Positions 26,320-33,428 of a DNA stretch of 49,094 nt are shown here, piece after piece. Source of the DNA: Luminiphilus sp. GTDB taxonomy: Bacteria > Pseudomonadota > Gammaproteobacteria > Pseudomonadales > Halieaceae. Within the stretch, counting starts at the first letter, position 1. Each line of letters starts with the position of its first letter. Where the stretch lies: NCBI GenBank assembly GCA_029253705.1, contig JAQWYY010000162.1:1-49094 (forward strand). Direction: 5' to 3'. A program made the translations under genes and the position numbers. Below the pieces are notes generated by a model. The model had not been told where the DNA came from and did not search any database. It worked only from the letters and a program-made list of their open reading frames with translations.

Positions 26320-27025
26320 ACCCCTCTATGACAAGCGGTTGCGTCGCTCGCAGACCTTGCGGTGAGATTTCCAAGCCCAACCCATAAACCTCAACGCCTG
26401 CCTGAACCGCTCGCGCAAGCGCCTCCGCATACTCTGGGTCTACTCCTTTTGCGGGCGCAATCCGCTCAATTCCCGAGTGAAAAGCGCAAAATATTAAAGC
26501 TCCCCGGCAATTAGACCTTACAAGGCTCGCTAACTCTTGCACATGCTTACGCGCCCTGAGGCTTACCGCATCGGGAAACTGCCCAAGCCCCCCTTCAACG
26601 CACCAAGACACCGCTTTAACCTCTACCCATATCGGGGCAGCGTCAGCCTCGAGCTTGAAATCTATGCGTGTGCCAACCCCAGACCTCACTTCTCGGAGCA
26701 ACCGATCAAAACCTTTCAATTCGGGAACAATGCCCTCGTGTAAGGCTGCTTCTACCACTGGATTTGCCAAAACCGAGTGCACACAAACCAAGCTACCGTT
26801 GTCTTCAACCAACTCAAGGGTCCACGCGAGTTTGCGCTTGGGATTGTCGCTGCGTGACAGCCACACTCTCGAGCCCGGCTGCTGACACCCCCGCATCGCG
26901 CCGGTATTGGGGCAATATACGACCACAATATCGCCATTTTCTAATTGTACATCGGCCAGAAAGCGCTTGTAACGCCTCTGCAGAGTACCCTGTTGCAGTT
27001 GATTAAAGCCCCAATGCCACGTCAT
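26300..27025 (-). CDS. sfsA: SfsA family DNA/RNA nuclease-like protein
   Basis: This 241-residue protein has the characteristic SfsA segments. GTLQRRYKRFLADVQLENGD at the N-terminus is followed by CPNTGAMRGC, SRSDNPKRKLAWTLELV and IWVEVKAVS with the endonuclease-like acidic and Lys residues. SfsA was first described in E. coli as affecting maltose utilisation. The family fold is nuclease-like, and the in vivo role is not settled. It starts at ATG 27025. The next gene, on the same strand, encodes the M15 peptidase and overlaps its end. Confidence 0.92.
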   Translation of the reverse strand: MTWHWGFNQLQQGTLQRRYKRFLADVQLENGDIVVVYCPNTGAMRGCQQPGSRVWLSRSDNPKRKLAWTLELVEDNGSLVCVHSVLANPVVEAALHEGIVPELKGFDRLLREVRSGVGTRIDFKLEADAAPIWVEVKAVSWCVEGGLGQFPDAVSLRARKHVQELASLVRSNCRGALIFCAFHSGIERIAPAKGVDPEYAEALARAVQAGVEVYGLGLEISPQGLRATQPLVIEGCDLGNK

Positions 27026-27085
27026 GTCTTTAACTCATTTTAGCCCACTTTTATATTGTGCCACGTGCAGTAATGGTAAATTCAG

Positions 27086-27101
27086 TGGCACGAACGCCGC
27101 T
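27086..27101 (+). promoter_or_regulatory. Candidate sigma-54 promoter upstream of dksA
   Basis: TGGCACG-AACG-CCGCT has a perfect -24 element and the GG-N10-GC spacing, but the -12 element (CCGC) differs from TTGC at two bases. A start near 27112 would leave a leader of about 107 bases before the ATG. GTGCCAC at about 27057-27063 is the inverted copy of its GTGGCAC. No activator site is evident. Confidence 0.3.
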
Positions 27102-27218
27102 AATCTGGTAGCTTCCCGACCCCGTTGTGGGAGTGAGCTGTAGAAGCCTCCTACGCGCAGTCCTTTTTGCGGTGTTTAGACTGCCTTTATAAACAACTCG
27201 GTAATCAGGTAACTTGCC

Positions 27219-28175
27219 ATGGCCACTAAAAAATCCAACGCCAAGACCAAAGTAGTAGCTAAAAAAGCGACTTCTAAAGCTGCTACGCCTAAAAAGCCCA
27301 GCAGCAAGAGCAAGTCAAAGAGCCCAGTGGCAAAGAAGGCTCCGGCGAAGAAGGCTCCGGCGAAGAAGGCTCCGGCAAAGAAGGCCGCCGCCAAAAAGCC
27401 CGCTGCAAAAGCTGCCGCAAAGAAAGTAGCGATTAAGACCCCAGCGAAAAAAGCCGCCGCTAAGAAAGCTCCAGCAAAAAAAGCTGCTGGTAAAAAAGTT
27501 GCCAGCGCGGCGCCAGCAAAAAAGGCTGCTGTGAAATCAGGCTCAGCGAAGGCTCCAGCAAAAAAAGCTGCTGGCAAAAAGGTCGCCGCCAGCAAGCCGG
27601 CAGCGAGCAAAGCTGCTGCCAAGAAGACACCCGCAAAAGCCGCCAAGACAAAAGCGACCGCAGTTGCCAAAAGCACTGCAGGACTAAAGCCCACCAAGAA
27701 GAAGCCCGCCAAAAAGGCGGCCAGCGCGACTAAAAATACAGCTCGGGCAGTGGGCAATGTACAAAATTTTGATGACTTCAAGCCCTATAAGCCATCCCGC
27801 GGTGAATCCTACATGAACGAGGAGCAGCTTGAGCACTTCCGCGGCCTATTACTGCATTGGCGCACAGAGCTCGTAGACGAGGTCACCCGTACTGTTTCGC
27901 ATATGAAAGATGAAGCATCGAACTTTCCGGACCCTGCAGACAGAGCCACTCAGGAAGAAGAATTTAGCCTCGAGCTCAGAACCCGCGACCGGGAACGCAA
28001 ATTGATTAAAAAAATCGATGGCACCCTCGAGCGCATCACGATAGACGATTACGGCTATTGTGATGCCTGCGGCATTGAGATCGGCGTTAAACGACTTGAA
28101 GCTCGCCCCACGGCCACTTTATGTATTGATTGTAAGACCCTATCTGAAATAAAAGAGCGCCAAGAACTGGGCTAG
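27219..28175 (+). CDS. dksA: DksA with a long histone H1-like Lys/Ala/Pro N-terminal tail
   Basis: DksA binds the RNA polymerase secondary channel and works with ppGpp in the stringent response. The 318 residues split in two. Residues about 1-185 are almost entirely Lys, Ala and Pro (KKAPA, KKAAGKKVA units), like AlgP or histone H1 tails. Residues about 186-318 are a complete DksA: FKPYKPSRGESYMNEEQLEHF, the coiled-coil tip FPDPADRATQ with the key DxxDxA, ELRTRDRERKLIKKID, and the C4 zinc finger CDAC...CIDC. E. coli DksA has 151 residues, so the tail doubles the protein and should bind DNA or RNA non-specifically. Frame and composition are continuous through the junction, with no internal stop. 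The start is an ATG with AGG 9 bases before it. gluQ follows after 70 bases, the usual dksA-gluQ pairing. Confidence 0.9.
   Translation: MATKKSNAKTKVVAKKATSKAATPKKPSSKSKSKSPVAKKAPAKKAPAKKAPAKKAAAKKPAAKAAAKKVAIKTPAKKAAAKKAPAKKAAGKKVASAAPAKKAAVKSGSAKAPAKKAAGKKVAASKPAASKAAAKKTPAKAAKTKATAVAKSTAGLKPTKKKPAKKAASATKNTARAVGNVQNFDDFKPYKPSRGESYMNEEQLEHFRGLLLHWRTELVDEVTRTVSHMKDEASNFPDPADRATQEEEFSLELRTRDRERKLIKKIDGTLERITIDDYGYCDACGIEIGVKRLEARPTATLCIDCKTLSEIKERQELG
27333..27377 (+). repeat. 15-bp tandem repeat, three copies, in the dksA tail
   Basis: Three in-frame copies of AAGAAGGCTCCGGCG (the last ending GCA) encode KKAPA three times. Further on, a longer block encoding APAKKAAGKKVA occurs twice with few base changes (about 27467-27506 and 27551-27590). 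The tail has evidently grown by internal duplication and should vary in length between strains. Confidence 0.85.
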
Positions 28176-28245
28176 TACCAGCTGTCTTGGGCGCCATTGG
28201 GGCCTAAAAATTAACACCTCAAATGCTGTTGATAGATCAGCTGTT

Positions 28246-29085
28246 GTGGGACGCTTTGCACCGTCCCCAACGGGCCCTATGCACGCGGGGTCTCTATTAG
28301 CGGCCGTAGGGAGTTTCCTTCACGCACGCGCTTCGGGTGGTTATTGGCACCTGAGAATCGATGACATTGATCCTCCCAGGGCTGTTTCAGGCTCAGCAGC
28401 AGGCATTCAAACGAGTCTTAAAACTCACGGCTTGCAATTCGATAGCGACCCTCAATACCAAAGTCATCACTCCAGTCGCTACGAACAAGCTTTACTGACC
28501 CTTCATGAGCAGGGTGATCTCTTTCGCTGCGTCTGCACCCGAACAATGCTCGGCCCCAGTGGTAGCTGTCAGGGTTCATGCGCAAATGAAAACCCAACTG
28601 AAATGGTGACAGGAAGTCTGCGAATTAAGGTACCCCCCAACACCGTCATTGCATTAGATGACGCTTTTTTGGGTCGGCAAAGCTGGCACCTCGGCAAGCA
28701 ACTCAGCGATTTTATTGTTAGGCGTCGGGACGGTTTGTACGCATACCAGCTTGCTGCCGCAGTAGATGATGCCAGCCCTTTTACGACACAAGTGGTGCGT
28801 GGACGAGATTTGCTTGACTCCACTCCACGACAGGTCTTTTTACAACGCAGGTTGGGCCTGTCTTCGCCAAGCTATGGGCACCTGCCCATTTTAACGGACC
28901 AATACGGCTTCAAACTTAGTAAACAGCAAGGTGCAACAGCGATAGACAATGACCAACCCACTACCAATGTAAGGGCCGCTCTTGAAATATTAGGCCAGCC
29001 CAGCCCCCCCTCAAAGCTGAGGGATTCAGCGTCTTTACTAGCTTGGAGTTTGTCCCGCTGGGACCCCTGCCGGGTACCTAGGTAA
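28246..29085 (+). CDS. gluQ: Glutamyl-Q tRNA(Asp) synthetase
   Basis: GluQ (YadB) charges the queuosine base of tRNA(Asp) with glutamate. The 279-residue protein resembles the catalytic half of glutamyl-tRNA synthetase and lacks the anticodon-binding domain. The motifs are GRFAPSPTGPMHAGSLLAAV (HIGH-like), a zinc-site cysteine cluster (CVCTRTMLGPSGSCQGSC), DFIVRRRDGLYAYQLA and FKLSKQQGA (KMSKS-like). The start is a GTG, since no ATG lies upstream in frame. The order dksA-gluQ is conserved in enterobacteria and Pseudomonas. Its last bases overlap the first GTAAC motif of the following regulatory cluster. Confidence 0.94.
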   Translation: MGRFAPSPTGPMHAGSLLAAVGSFLHARASGGYWHLRIDDIDPPRAVSGSAAGIQTSLKTHGLQFDSDPQYQSHHSSRYEQALLTLHEQGDLFRCVCTRTMLGPSGSCQGSCANENPTEMVTGSLRIKVPPNTVIALDDAFLGRQSWHLGKQLSDFIVRRRDGLYAYQLAAAVDDASPFTTQVVRGRDLLDSTPRQVFLQRRLGLSSPSYGHLPILTDQYGFKLSKQQGATAIDNDQPTTNVRAALEILGQPSPPSKLRDSASLLAWSLSRWDPCRVPR

Positions 29086-29138
29086 CAAATAATCCCATTT
29101 TGTTACTTGGTTACTTAAAGTAATGTTACCTTCGTTAC
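29082..29138. promoter_or_regulatory. Cluster of GTTAC/GTAAC motifs before the cbrB-like gene
   Basis: GTAAC at 29082 is followed by GTTAC at 29102, 29110, 29125 and 29134. GTAACAAA (29082-29089) and TTTGTTAC (29099-29106) form a perfect 8-bp inverted repeat, and TTACTTAAAGTAA (29111-29123) is another palindrome. The same GTAACA core occurs twice in the repeat upstream of the predicted small RNA (30597, 30618). This suggests that the activator controls its own gene. Confidence 0.55.
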
Positions 29139-29175
29139 AGGTTCTAGGCTTCTTTGCGCAGCGGATTCAGATGAC

Positions 29176-30570
29176 ATGCCACTCATATTACTAGTTGATG
29201 ACGAGCCCTCTCAACGACAAGCCCTGCGTCGCGTGCTTGAGGCGAGGGACTACAAAGTCGTAGAGGCCTCCGGTGTGCAGGAAGCAGAAACCCAGCATAA
29301 CCTCGCTGAATTTGACCTAATCGTCACCGAGCTAAAGCTGGCGGGGGCTAGCGGCGCAGAACTTATCCGATCGGCAAGCCCCGTACCCGTCATTGTTATG
29401 ACAAATTACGCCAGTCTGCGCTCAGCAGTTGATTCTATGAAAGCCGGGGCTGTCGATTATTTAGCCAAGCCTTGCTCCGATGATGATTTACTCAGCGTAG
29501 TGGCTGCGGCGCTCCCCCAGCAGGGCCGGACAGGTAGTACAAACAAGCAAGGGGTCCAGCCCACCCGTCAATTTTTTCAAGGGCAATGCCCGACATTGCG
29601 TAAACTTGATGAGCAAATACAAAAAGTCGCGCGCACCGACTCAACGGTACTCATACAAGGTGAAACTGGGACAGGCAAGGAACTGACCGCCAGACGCGTA
29701 CACACCTTAAGTCGACGAAATGGCCGCCCCCTTGTGTCTCTAAACTGTGCAGCCATTCCAGAGTCCCTCATTGAATCAGAACTTTTTGGCTACGAAAAAG
29801 GTGCATTTACAGGCGCGACCAGCAATCGTATGGGACTCATTGAAGCGGCGAATGGCGGCACACTTTTTCTCGACGAAATTGGAGAGCTCCCGCAGTCTGC
29901 ACAAGCCAGATTACTTCGCTTCATTCAAGAGGGTGAAATTCGACAAATTGGTGCCGTCAGTAGCAAGACAGTGGATGTCCGACTTATCTGCGCGACCCAT
30001 CGGGATTTATCGGCACTCGCAAGCCGAAACGAGTTTCGAAGTGATCTCTTTTATAGAATAAACGTTTTGGGTCTAACAATTCCTCCCCTAAGGCAGCGAT
30101 CAGTAGATATTGCCTCGATGGCTCAGTGGTTTGCTGAGACGCTGGCGGACAAACTTGGTATCCAGCACCGCGCTCTGAGCGCAAACGCCATAAATACGGT
30201 AGCGCAACACCCCTGGCCAGGTAATGTAAGAGAGCTCGAACACGCCGTAGAGCGAGGCTTAGTCATGGCCGAAGGAGAGTTTGTGGAGGTTTCCGATATG
30301 GGCTTGACGCCCTTAACAGTAAAGGAAAACGAAGCATCACTCTCAATCGTTGTGGATTCAACAACCGGTATTGAACCTGAGGACCCGTCAGCTACCGACG
30401 GAGAGCTCTCTTTGGAAGATTACTTTATGCGCTTTGTCCTCGAACACCAGGACTCCATGAGTGAGACACAACTGGCGCAAAAACTGGGAGTTAGTCGCAA
30501 GTGCCTGTGGGAACGGCGGCAGCGTTTTGGCTTACCCCGCAGTCAGCCAAGTAAGCGCGGCCATTGTTGA
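29176..30570 (+). CDS. cbrB: CbrB-like sigma-54-dependent activator with Glu in place of the phosphoacceptor Asp
   Basis: This 464-residue NtrC-family activator has three parts. The receiver (residues 1-120) keeps the acidic pair (D8, D9), T76 and K98, but the phosphorylation site reads VTELKL with Glu52 instead of Asp; the codon is GAG at 29329. The AAA+ domain is complete: GETGTGKE near 162, GAFTGA at 209-214, which contacts sigma-54, and [11 protein letters not shown]. The C-terminal Fis-type helix-turn-helix ([20 protein letters not shown]) and [16 protein letters not shown] match Pseudomonas CbrB. The position between gluQ and pcnB is also that of CbrB. The kinase gene cbrA, which should precede it, is missing: only 90 bases separate gluQ from this start. 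Regulated targets probably include the small RNA immediately downstream. A 6-bp GC hairpin (30573-30590) follows the stop. Confidence 0.9.
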   Translation: MPLILLVDDEPSQRQALRRVLEARDYKVVEASGVQEAETQHNLAEFDLIVTELKLAGASGAELIRSASPVPVIVMTNYASLRSAVDSMKAGAVDYLAKPCSDDDLLSVVAAALPQQGRTGSTNKQGVQPTRQFFQGQCPTLRKLDEQIQKVARTDSTVLIQGETGTGKELTARRVHTLSRRNGRPLVSLNCAAIPESLIESELFGYEKGAFTGATSNRMGLIEAANGGTLFLDEIGELPQSAQARLLRFIQEGEIRQIGAVSSKTVDVRLICATHRDLSALASRNEFRSDLFYRINVLGLTIPPLRQRSVDIASMAQWFAETLADKLGIQHRALSANAINTVAQHPWPGNVRELEHAVERGLVMAEGEFVEVSDMGLTPLTVKENEASLSIVVDSTTGIEPEDPSATDGELSLEDYFMRFVLEHQDSMSETQLAQKLGVSRKCLWERRQRFGLPRSQPSKRGHC

Positions 30571-30594
30571 GCGAGGGCGCCAAAGCCCTCCGCG

Positions 30595-30630
30595 AGTAAC
30601 ACTATAGGGTATAAAAGTAACACTTTAGGG
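30595..30630 (+). promoter_or_regulatory. Direct-repeat enhancer (putative activator binding sites)
   Basis: AGTAACACTATAGGG (30595-30609) and AGTAACACTTTAGGG (30616-30630) agree at 14 of 15 positions and are spaced by 21 bp, two helical turns. They lie about 100-125 bases before the predicted start at 30724, the usual place for upstream activator sites of sigma-54 promoters. Each contains the GTAACA core also clustered before the cbrB-like gene. Confidence 0.75.
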
Positions 30631-30697
30631 GGAGGCAGCCGCACTAAAGCACAGCCAAAAAATACTAAGCCCTTGTTATTTCTGTGGTTTTATCTCT

Positions 30698-30713
30698 TGG
30701 CACGTTGTCTGCA
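30698..30713 (+). promoter_or_regulatory. Sigma-54 promoter of the CrcZ-like small RNA
   Basis: TGGCACG-TTGT-CTGCA matches the consensus TGGCACG-N4-TTGCA at all but one base. The essential GG (30699-30700) and GC (30711-30712) are exactly 10 bases apart. Transcription is expected to start near 30724. Confidence 0.82.
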
Positions 30714-30723
30714 GTTTTGTACC

Positions 30724-30814
30724 GCAGAGCCCAAATAATAATAAGCGGCCCAAAAGCAATAATAAAGCAAGAACGGACCTGGGTGGGGAAGAATACTTCC
30801 CCATGTTTCTTTTT
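30724..30814 (+). ncRNA. Predicted CrcZ-like Hfq/Crc-decoy small RNA (about 90 nt)
   Basis: The interval has no coding frame of its own and sits exactly where Pseudomonas carries crcZ, between cbrB and pcnB. It begins just after a sigma-54 promoter. It contains two A-rich (ARN)n runs, AAATAATAATAA (30733-30744) and AATAATAAA (30758-30766), of the type that binds the distal face of Hfq in complex with Crc. It ends with an intrinsic terminator. CCGC (30722) and GCGG (30745) could display the first A-rich run in a loop. Pseudomonas CrcZ is about four times longer, so this would be a minimal version. Sequence similarity outside the motifs cannot be judged here. Confidence 0.7.
30784..30814 (+). 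terminator. Intrinsic terminator of the small RNA
   Basis: TGGGGAAG (30784-30791), loop AATA, and CTTCCCCA (30796-30803) form a perfect 8-bp stem followed by TGTTTCTTTTT. An outer pair AACGGAC (30772-30778) and GTCCGTT (30815-30821) could extend the structure if transcription reads through towards pcnB. Confidence 0.88.
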
Positions 30815-30890
30815 GTCCGTTAGAAACCCAATCTCCCCCTCAGCGTCTCTGGATAGTACACTACCGCCCAAAGTGCTCAGAGGACATTCT

Positions 30891-32165
30891 GTGTCTCTAA
30901 TTCCCAAGGATATGAACAAGGTCAATCGTAAACACGTGAGTCCCGCCGCCATTCGTGTGGTGGAAAAGCTCCGTGCTGCAGATTACGAGGGCTATATCGT
31001 GGGTGGTGCTGTCAGAGACCTTATCCTCGGAAGCAAGCCGAAAGATTTTGACGTCGCGACAAATGCCACACCAGAAGAAATAAAGGGGCTTTTTCGGAGT
31101 GCACGAATTATTGGCCGACGCTTTCAGATTGTGCACGTAAGAGACGGCCGCGAGATCATTGAAGTCACAACCTATCGAGGCCCTCACCTGAACGAAGGCC
31201 CGATTAAAAGTGCCAGCAAACAGTCCGACAAAGGCCTACTGCTGCGTGACAACGTTTATGGCACTTTGGCAGAAGATGCAGCTCGACGTGATCTCACGAT
31301 AAACGCCATGTATTACAACCCTATCGACGGCTCTGTGCTAGACCAAATGGAGGGGCAAAAGGACATTAATGCTCGACTTGTCCGTGTTTTGGGTGACCCT
31401 CAAACGCGTTACCGCGAAGATCCAGTGCGAATGCTTAGAGTCGTCCGATTTGCCGCAAAACTGCAATTTGATATCGAGGCGGAGACCGAAGCGGCCATAG
31501 GCTTGTGCGGGCCGCTGTTGGCAGAAATACCACCTGCGCGGCTTTTCGATGAATTTTTAAAGCTGTTTATGGCTGGCCACGGTCGCCCCACGCTTTTGCT
31601 GCTTCTGCGGTATCAGCTGTTAGACAGCTTGTGCCCAGGCGCCGCTTTTCTTATCGAAAAAGAACCACGGTTCAAGACGCTGGTAACCCAAGCCACAGGC
31701 AATACCGATCAGAGGGTGAAAGACGGGCGCCATGTAACCCCCGCTTTTTTGCTCGCGGCACTGCTGTGGCCTGTCGTACAAACCCGCGCCGATAACTTGG
31801 TGAGAGCTGGAGAGGCGATTGCCCAAGCCATTCACAGCGCGGGACAGCAGGTCATTGCCGAAACCTGCCAAAAAATGGCGATTCCAAAGCGATTTTCTTT
31901 CCCGATCAGAGAGATTTGGGAGCTACAAACCCGCCTTGAGCGACGACAGCCTAAACGCGTCAAAGATCTCCTTGCAGATCGTAGATTTCGAGCCGCTTAC
32001 GACTTACTTCTTCTTCGCGAGGAATCGTCAGAAGCGCTGAACAGTGCCGGAAAATTCTGGGAGCAGCAACAATTGGAATATCCAGACTTGGTCGGCACCG
32101 CACCACCACGCACAGAAGATAAGCCGCCCCGTCGCCGCAGACCTAGAAGGAAAAAAGAGGATTGA
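30891..32165 (+). CDS. pcnB: Poly(A) polymerase I
   Basis: PcnB adds poly(A) tails to RNA 3' ends and promotes decay. The protein has 424 residues from the chosen GTG. The nucleotidyltransferase core reads YIVGGAVRDLILGSKPKDFDVATNATPEEI with the catalytic Asp pair in DFD. Next come the RRFQIVHVRDGREIIEVTTYRG block and DLTINAMYYNP, then YREDPVRMLRVVRFAAKL. The C-terminus is a very basic tail (RRRRPRRKK). The GTG at 30891 has AGAGGA 6 bases before it and gives the typical SLIPKDMNKVNRKHVS lead. A longer frame from 30684 would run through the small-RNA region, and the ATG at 30912 has a badly placed ribosome site. The stop overlaps the folK start by 4 bases. Confidence 0.94.
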   Translation: MSLIPKDMNKVNRKHVSPAAIRVVEKLRAADYEGYIVGGAVRDLILGSKPKDFDVATNATPEEIKGLFRSARIIGRRFQIVHVRDGREIIEVTTYRGPHLNEGPIKSASKQSDKGLLLRDNVYGTLAEDAARRDLTINAMYYNPIDGSVLDQMEGQKDINARLVRVLGDPQTRYREDPVRMLRVVRFAAKLQFDIEAETEAAIGLCGPLLAEIPPARLFDEFLKLFMAGHGRPTLLLLLRYQLLDSLCPGAAFLIEKEPRFKTLVTQATGNTDQRVKDGRHVTPAFLLAALLWPVVQTRADNLVRAGEAIAQAIHSAGQQVIAETCQKMAIPKRFSFPIREIWELQTRLERRQPKRVKDLLADRRFRAAYDLLLLREESSEALNSAGKFWEQQQLEYPDLVGTAPPRTEDKPPRRRRPRRKKED

Positions 32166-32677
32166 GTGAGGCATTCGTGGGGCTGGGTTCGAACATTGAA
32201 GAGCCCGCACGGCAACTTCTCCGGGCCTGTAACGCCCTGGCAGTGTTACCCGATACCCGCCTTGTTGCGGTCTCCTCAGTTTATGAGTCACTGCCAATGG
32301 GCCCTAGCGATCAACCGTCATTTCTTAATGCCTGTGCGCACATTGAAACAACGACCGATCCGACCGACCTACTGGCAGCCCTCCTTAGCATAGAAACCAC
32401 AATGGGGCGGGTGCGTAAGAGACGTTGGGGAGAACGCTGTATCGACCTCGACCTGCTTTTCTACGAAAATGTGCAAATACAAAGCGAACAATTGACGCTA
32501 CCTCACCCCGGGCTCTATCAAAGAGATTTTGTACTAAAGCCCCTTGCCGAGCTACTAGGCAACGAATATCTGATGCCCAATGGTGTGGATATTGGTACAT
32601 TACTTCAGGGCTGCTCCACGCACGGCCTAAAGCTTAATCCAGTTCAACTTCACAACGGCGAAATTCCTGGAAATTAA
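32162..32677 (+). CDS. folK: 2-amino-4-hydroxy-6-hydroxymethyldihydropteridine pyrophosphokinase
   Basis: HPPK transfers pyrophosphate from ATP to 6-hydroxymethyl-dihydropterin in folate synthesis. The 171-residue protein has the expected VGLGSNIEEP start, the Pro-rich VYESLPMGPSDQPSFLNAC loop, and the signature WGERCIDLDLLFYEN with the Mg-binding aspartates, followed by LPHPGLYQRDFVLKPLAEL. The start is a TTG at 32162 overlapping the pcnB stop, as the coupling and the family N-terminus both require. The pcnB-folK order is conserved in enterobacteria and Pseudomonas. Confidence 0.95.
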   Translation: MSEAFVGLGSNIEEPARQLLRACNALAVLPDTRLVAVSSVYESLPMGPSDQPSFLNACAHIETTTDPTDLLAALLSIETTMGRVRKRRWGERCIDLDLLFYENVQIQSEQLTLPHPGLYQRDFVLKPLAELLGNEYLMPNGVDIGTLLQGCSTHGLKLNPVQLHNGEIPGN

Positions 32678-32679
32678 CT

Positions 32680-33375
32680 TTGAACGCCAACCCTCACAGC
32701 AGTTTTAATCCTGCGAATTTAGACTTGCGGGGACGCACCCCACCCGGATACATAGCGGTCGAGGGGCCCATTGGCGTGGGCAAAACGACCCTAGCGCGAC
32801 GCCTCGCAGAGGCTTTTAATTATCAGGTATTGCTAGAGGACGCGCACGAAAATCCTTTTTTGGAGCGTTTCTACCAAAATCGTAAAGAGGCCGCCTTGGC
32901 CACGCAGCTCTTTTTCCTTTTTCAGCGCAGCCAAAAAATTGCTGACCTGCGTCAAACTGACATATTTGAGCCCGTCAGAGTGTCTGACTTTCTGATAGAC
33001 AAAGATCCTTTGTTTGCGAGAATCAATTTAGACCCCGATGAGTATTCTCTCTACGAAAAAGTGTTCCAACAGCTGACAATAGATGCACCCTTACCCGACC
33101 TTGTAATCTATTTACAGGCTTCTCCAGATCGTCTCCTTGAGCGCATACTGACGAGAGGTGTTTCCAGCGAGCGCAGCATCGACCATGTGTACCTTGAGCA
33201 AATCAATGAGGTCTACAGCGAATTTTTTCTTTATTATGACGCCGCGCCTTTGCTAATCGTAAACGCCAACGAGATTGATTTGTCTCAGGGACAAGAGGAT
33301 TTTTCTCAGCTTGTGGACTATCTACTCGATATTCGTAGTGGACGGCACTATTTCAATCCCACCTTCTTCGGTTAA
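32680..33375 (+). CDS. Deoxynucleoside kinase (dGK/dAK family)
   Basis: This 231-residue kinase of the deoxyadenosine/deoxyguanosine kinase family has the P-loop VEGPIGVGKTT (residues 28-37). Other features are ENPFLERFYQN, the FFLFQRSQKI helix, SDFLIDKD with the catalytic-side acidic residues, and the LID region LLERILTRGVSSERSI. It salvages purine deoxynucleosides by 5'-phosphorylation; the exact base preference is not decided by sequence. The start is a TTG 2 bases after the folK stop. The gene lies between folK and panB, as in many gammaproteobacteria outside the enterics. Confidence 0.88.
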   Translation: MNANPHSSFNPANLDLRGRTPPGYIAVEGPIGVGKTTLARRLAEAFNYQVLLEDAHENPFLERFYQNRKEAALATQLFFLFQRSQKIADLRQTDIFEPVRVSDFLIDKDPLFARINLDPDEYSLYEKVFQQLTIDAPLPDLVIYLQASPDRLLERILTRGVSSERSIDHVYLEQINEVYSEFFLYYDAAPLLIVNANEIDLSQGQEDFSQLVDYLLDIRSGRHYFNPTFFG

Positions 33376-33428
33376 CCTTGCACCTACAGGAAACCTAGCG
33401 ATGACATACAGGAAATCGGATAGCGCAA

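Noticed and set aside
27480-27570. Runs of seven A (A-AAA-AAA) in the dksA tail as programmed frameshift sites
   Set aside because: They arise from consecutive Lys codons, no stimulatory hairpin follows at the right distance, and the zero frame gives the complete DksA domain.
27176-27781. Long antisense frame opposite the dksA tail, very rich in Ala and Phe
   Set aside because: It mirrors the Lys/Ala repeat codons and shows no family features or ribosome site; it is a by-product of repetitive coding on the other strand.
30684-30890. N-terminal extension of pcnB in the same frame
   Set aside because: It covers the sigma-54 promoter and terminator, has no PcnB similarity, and a GTG with an ideal ribosome site lies at 30891.
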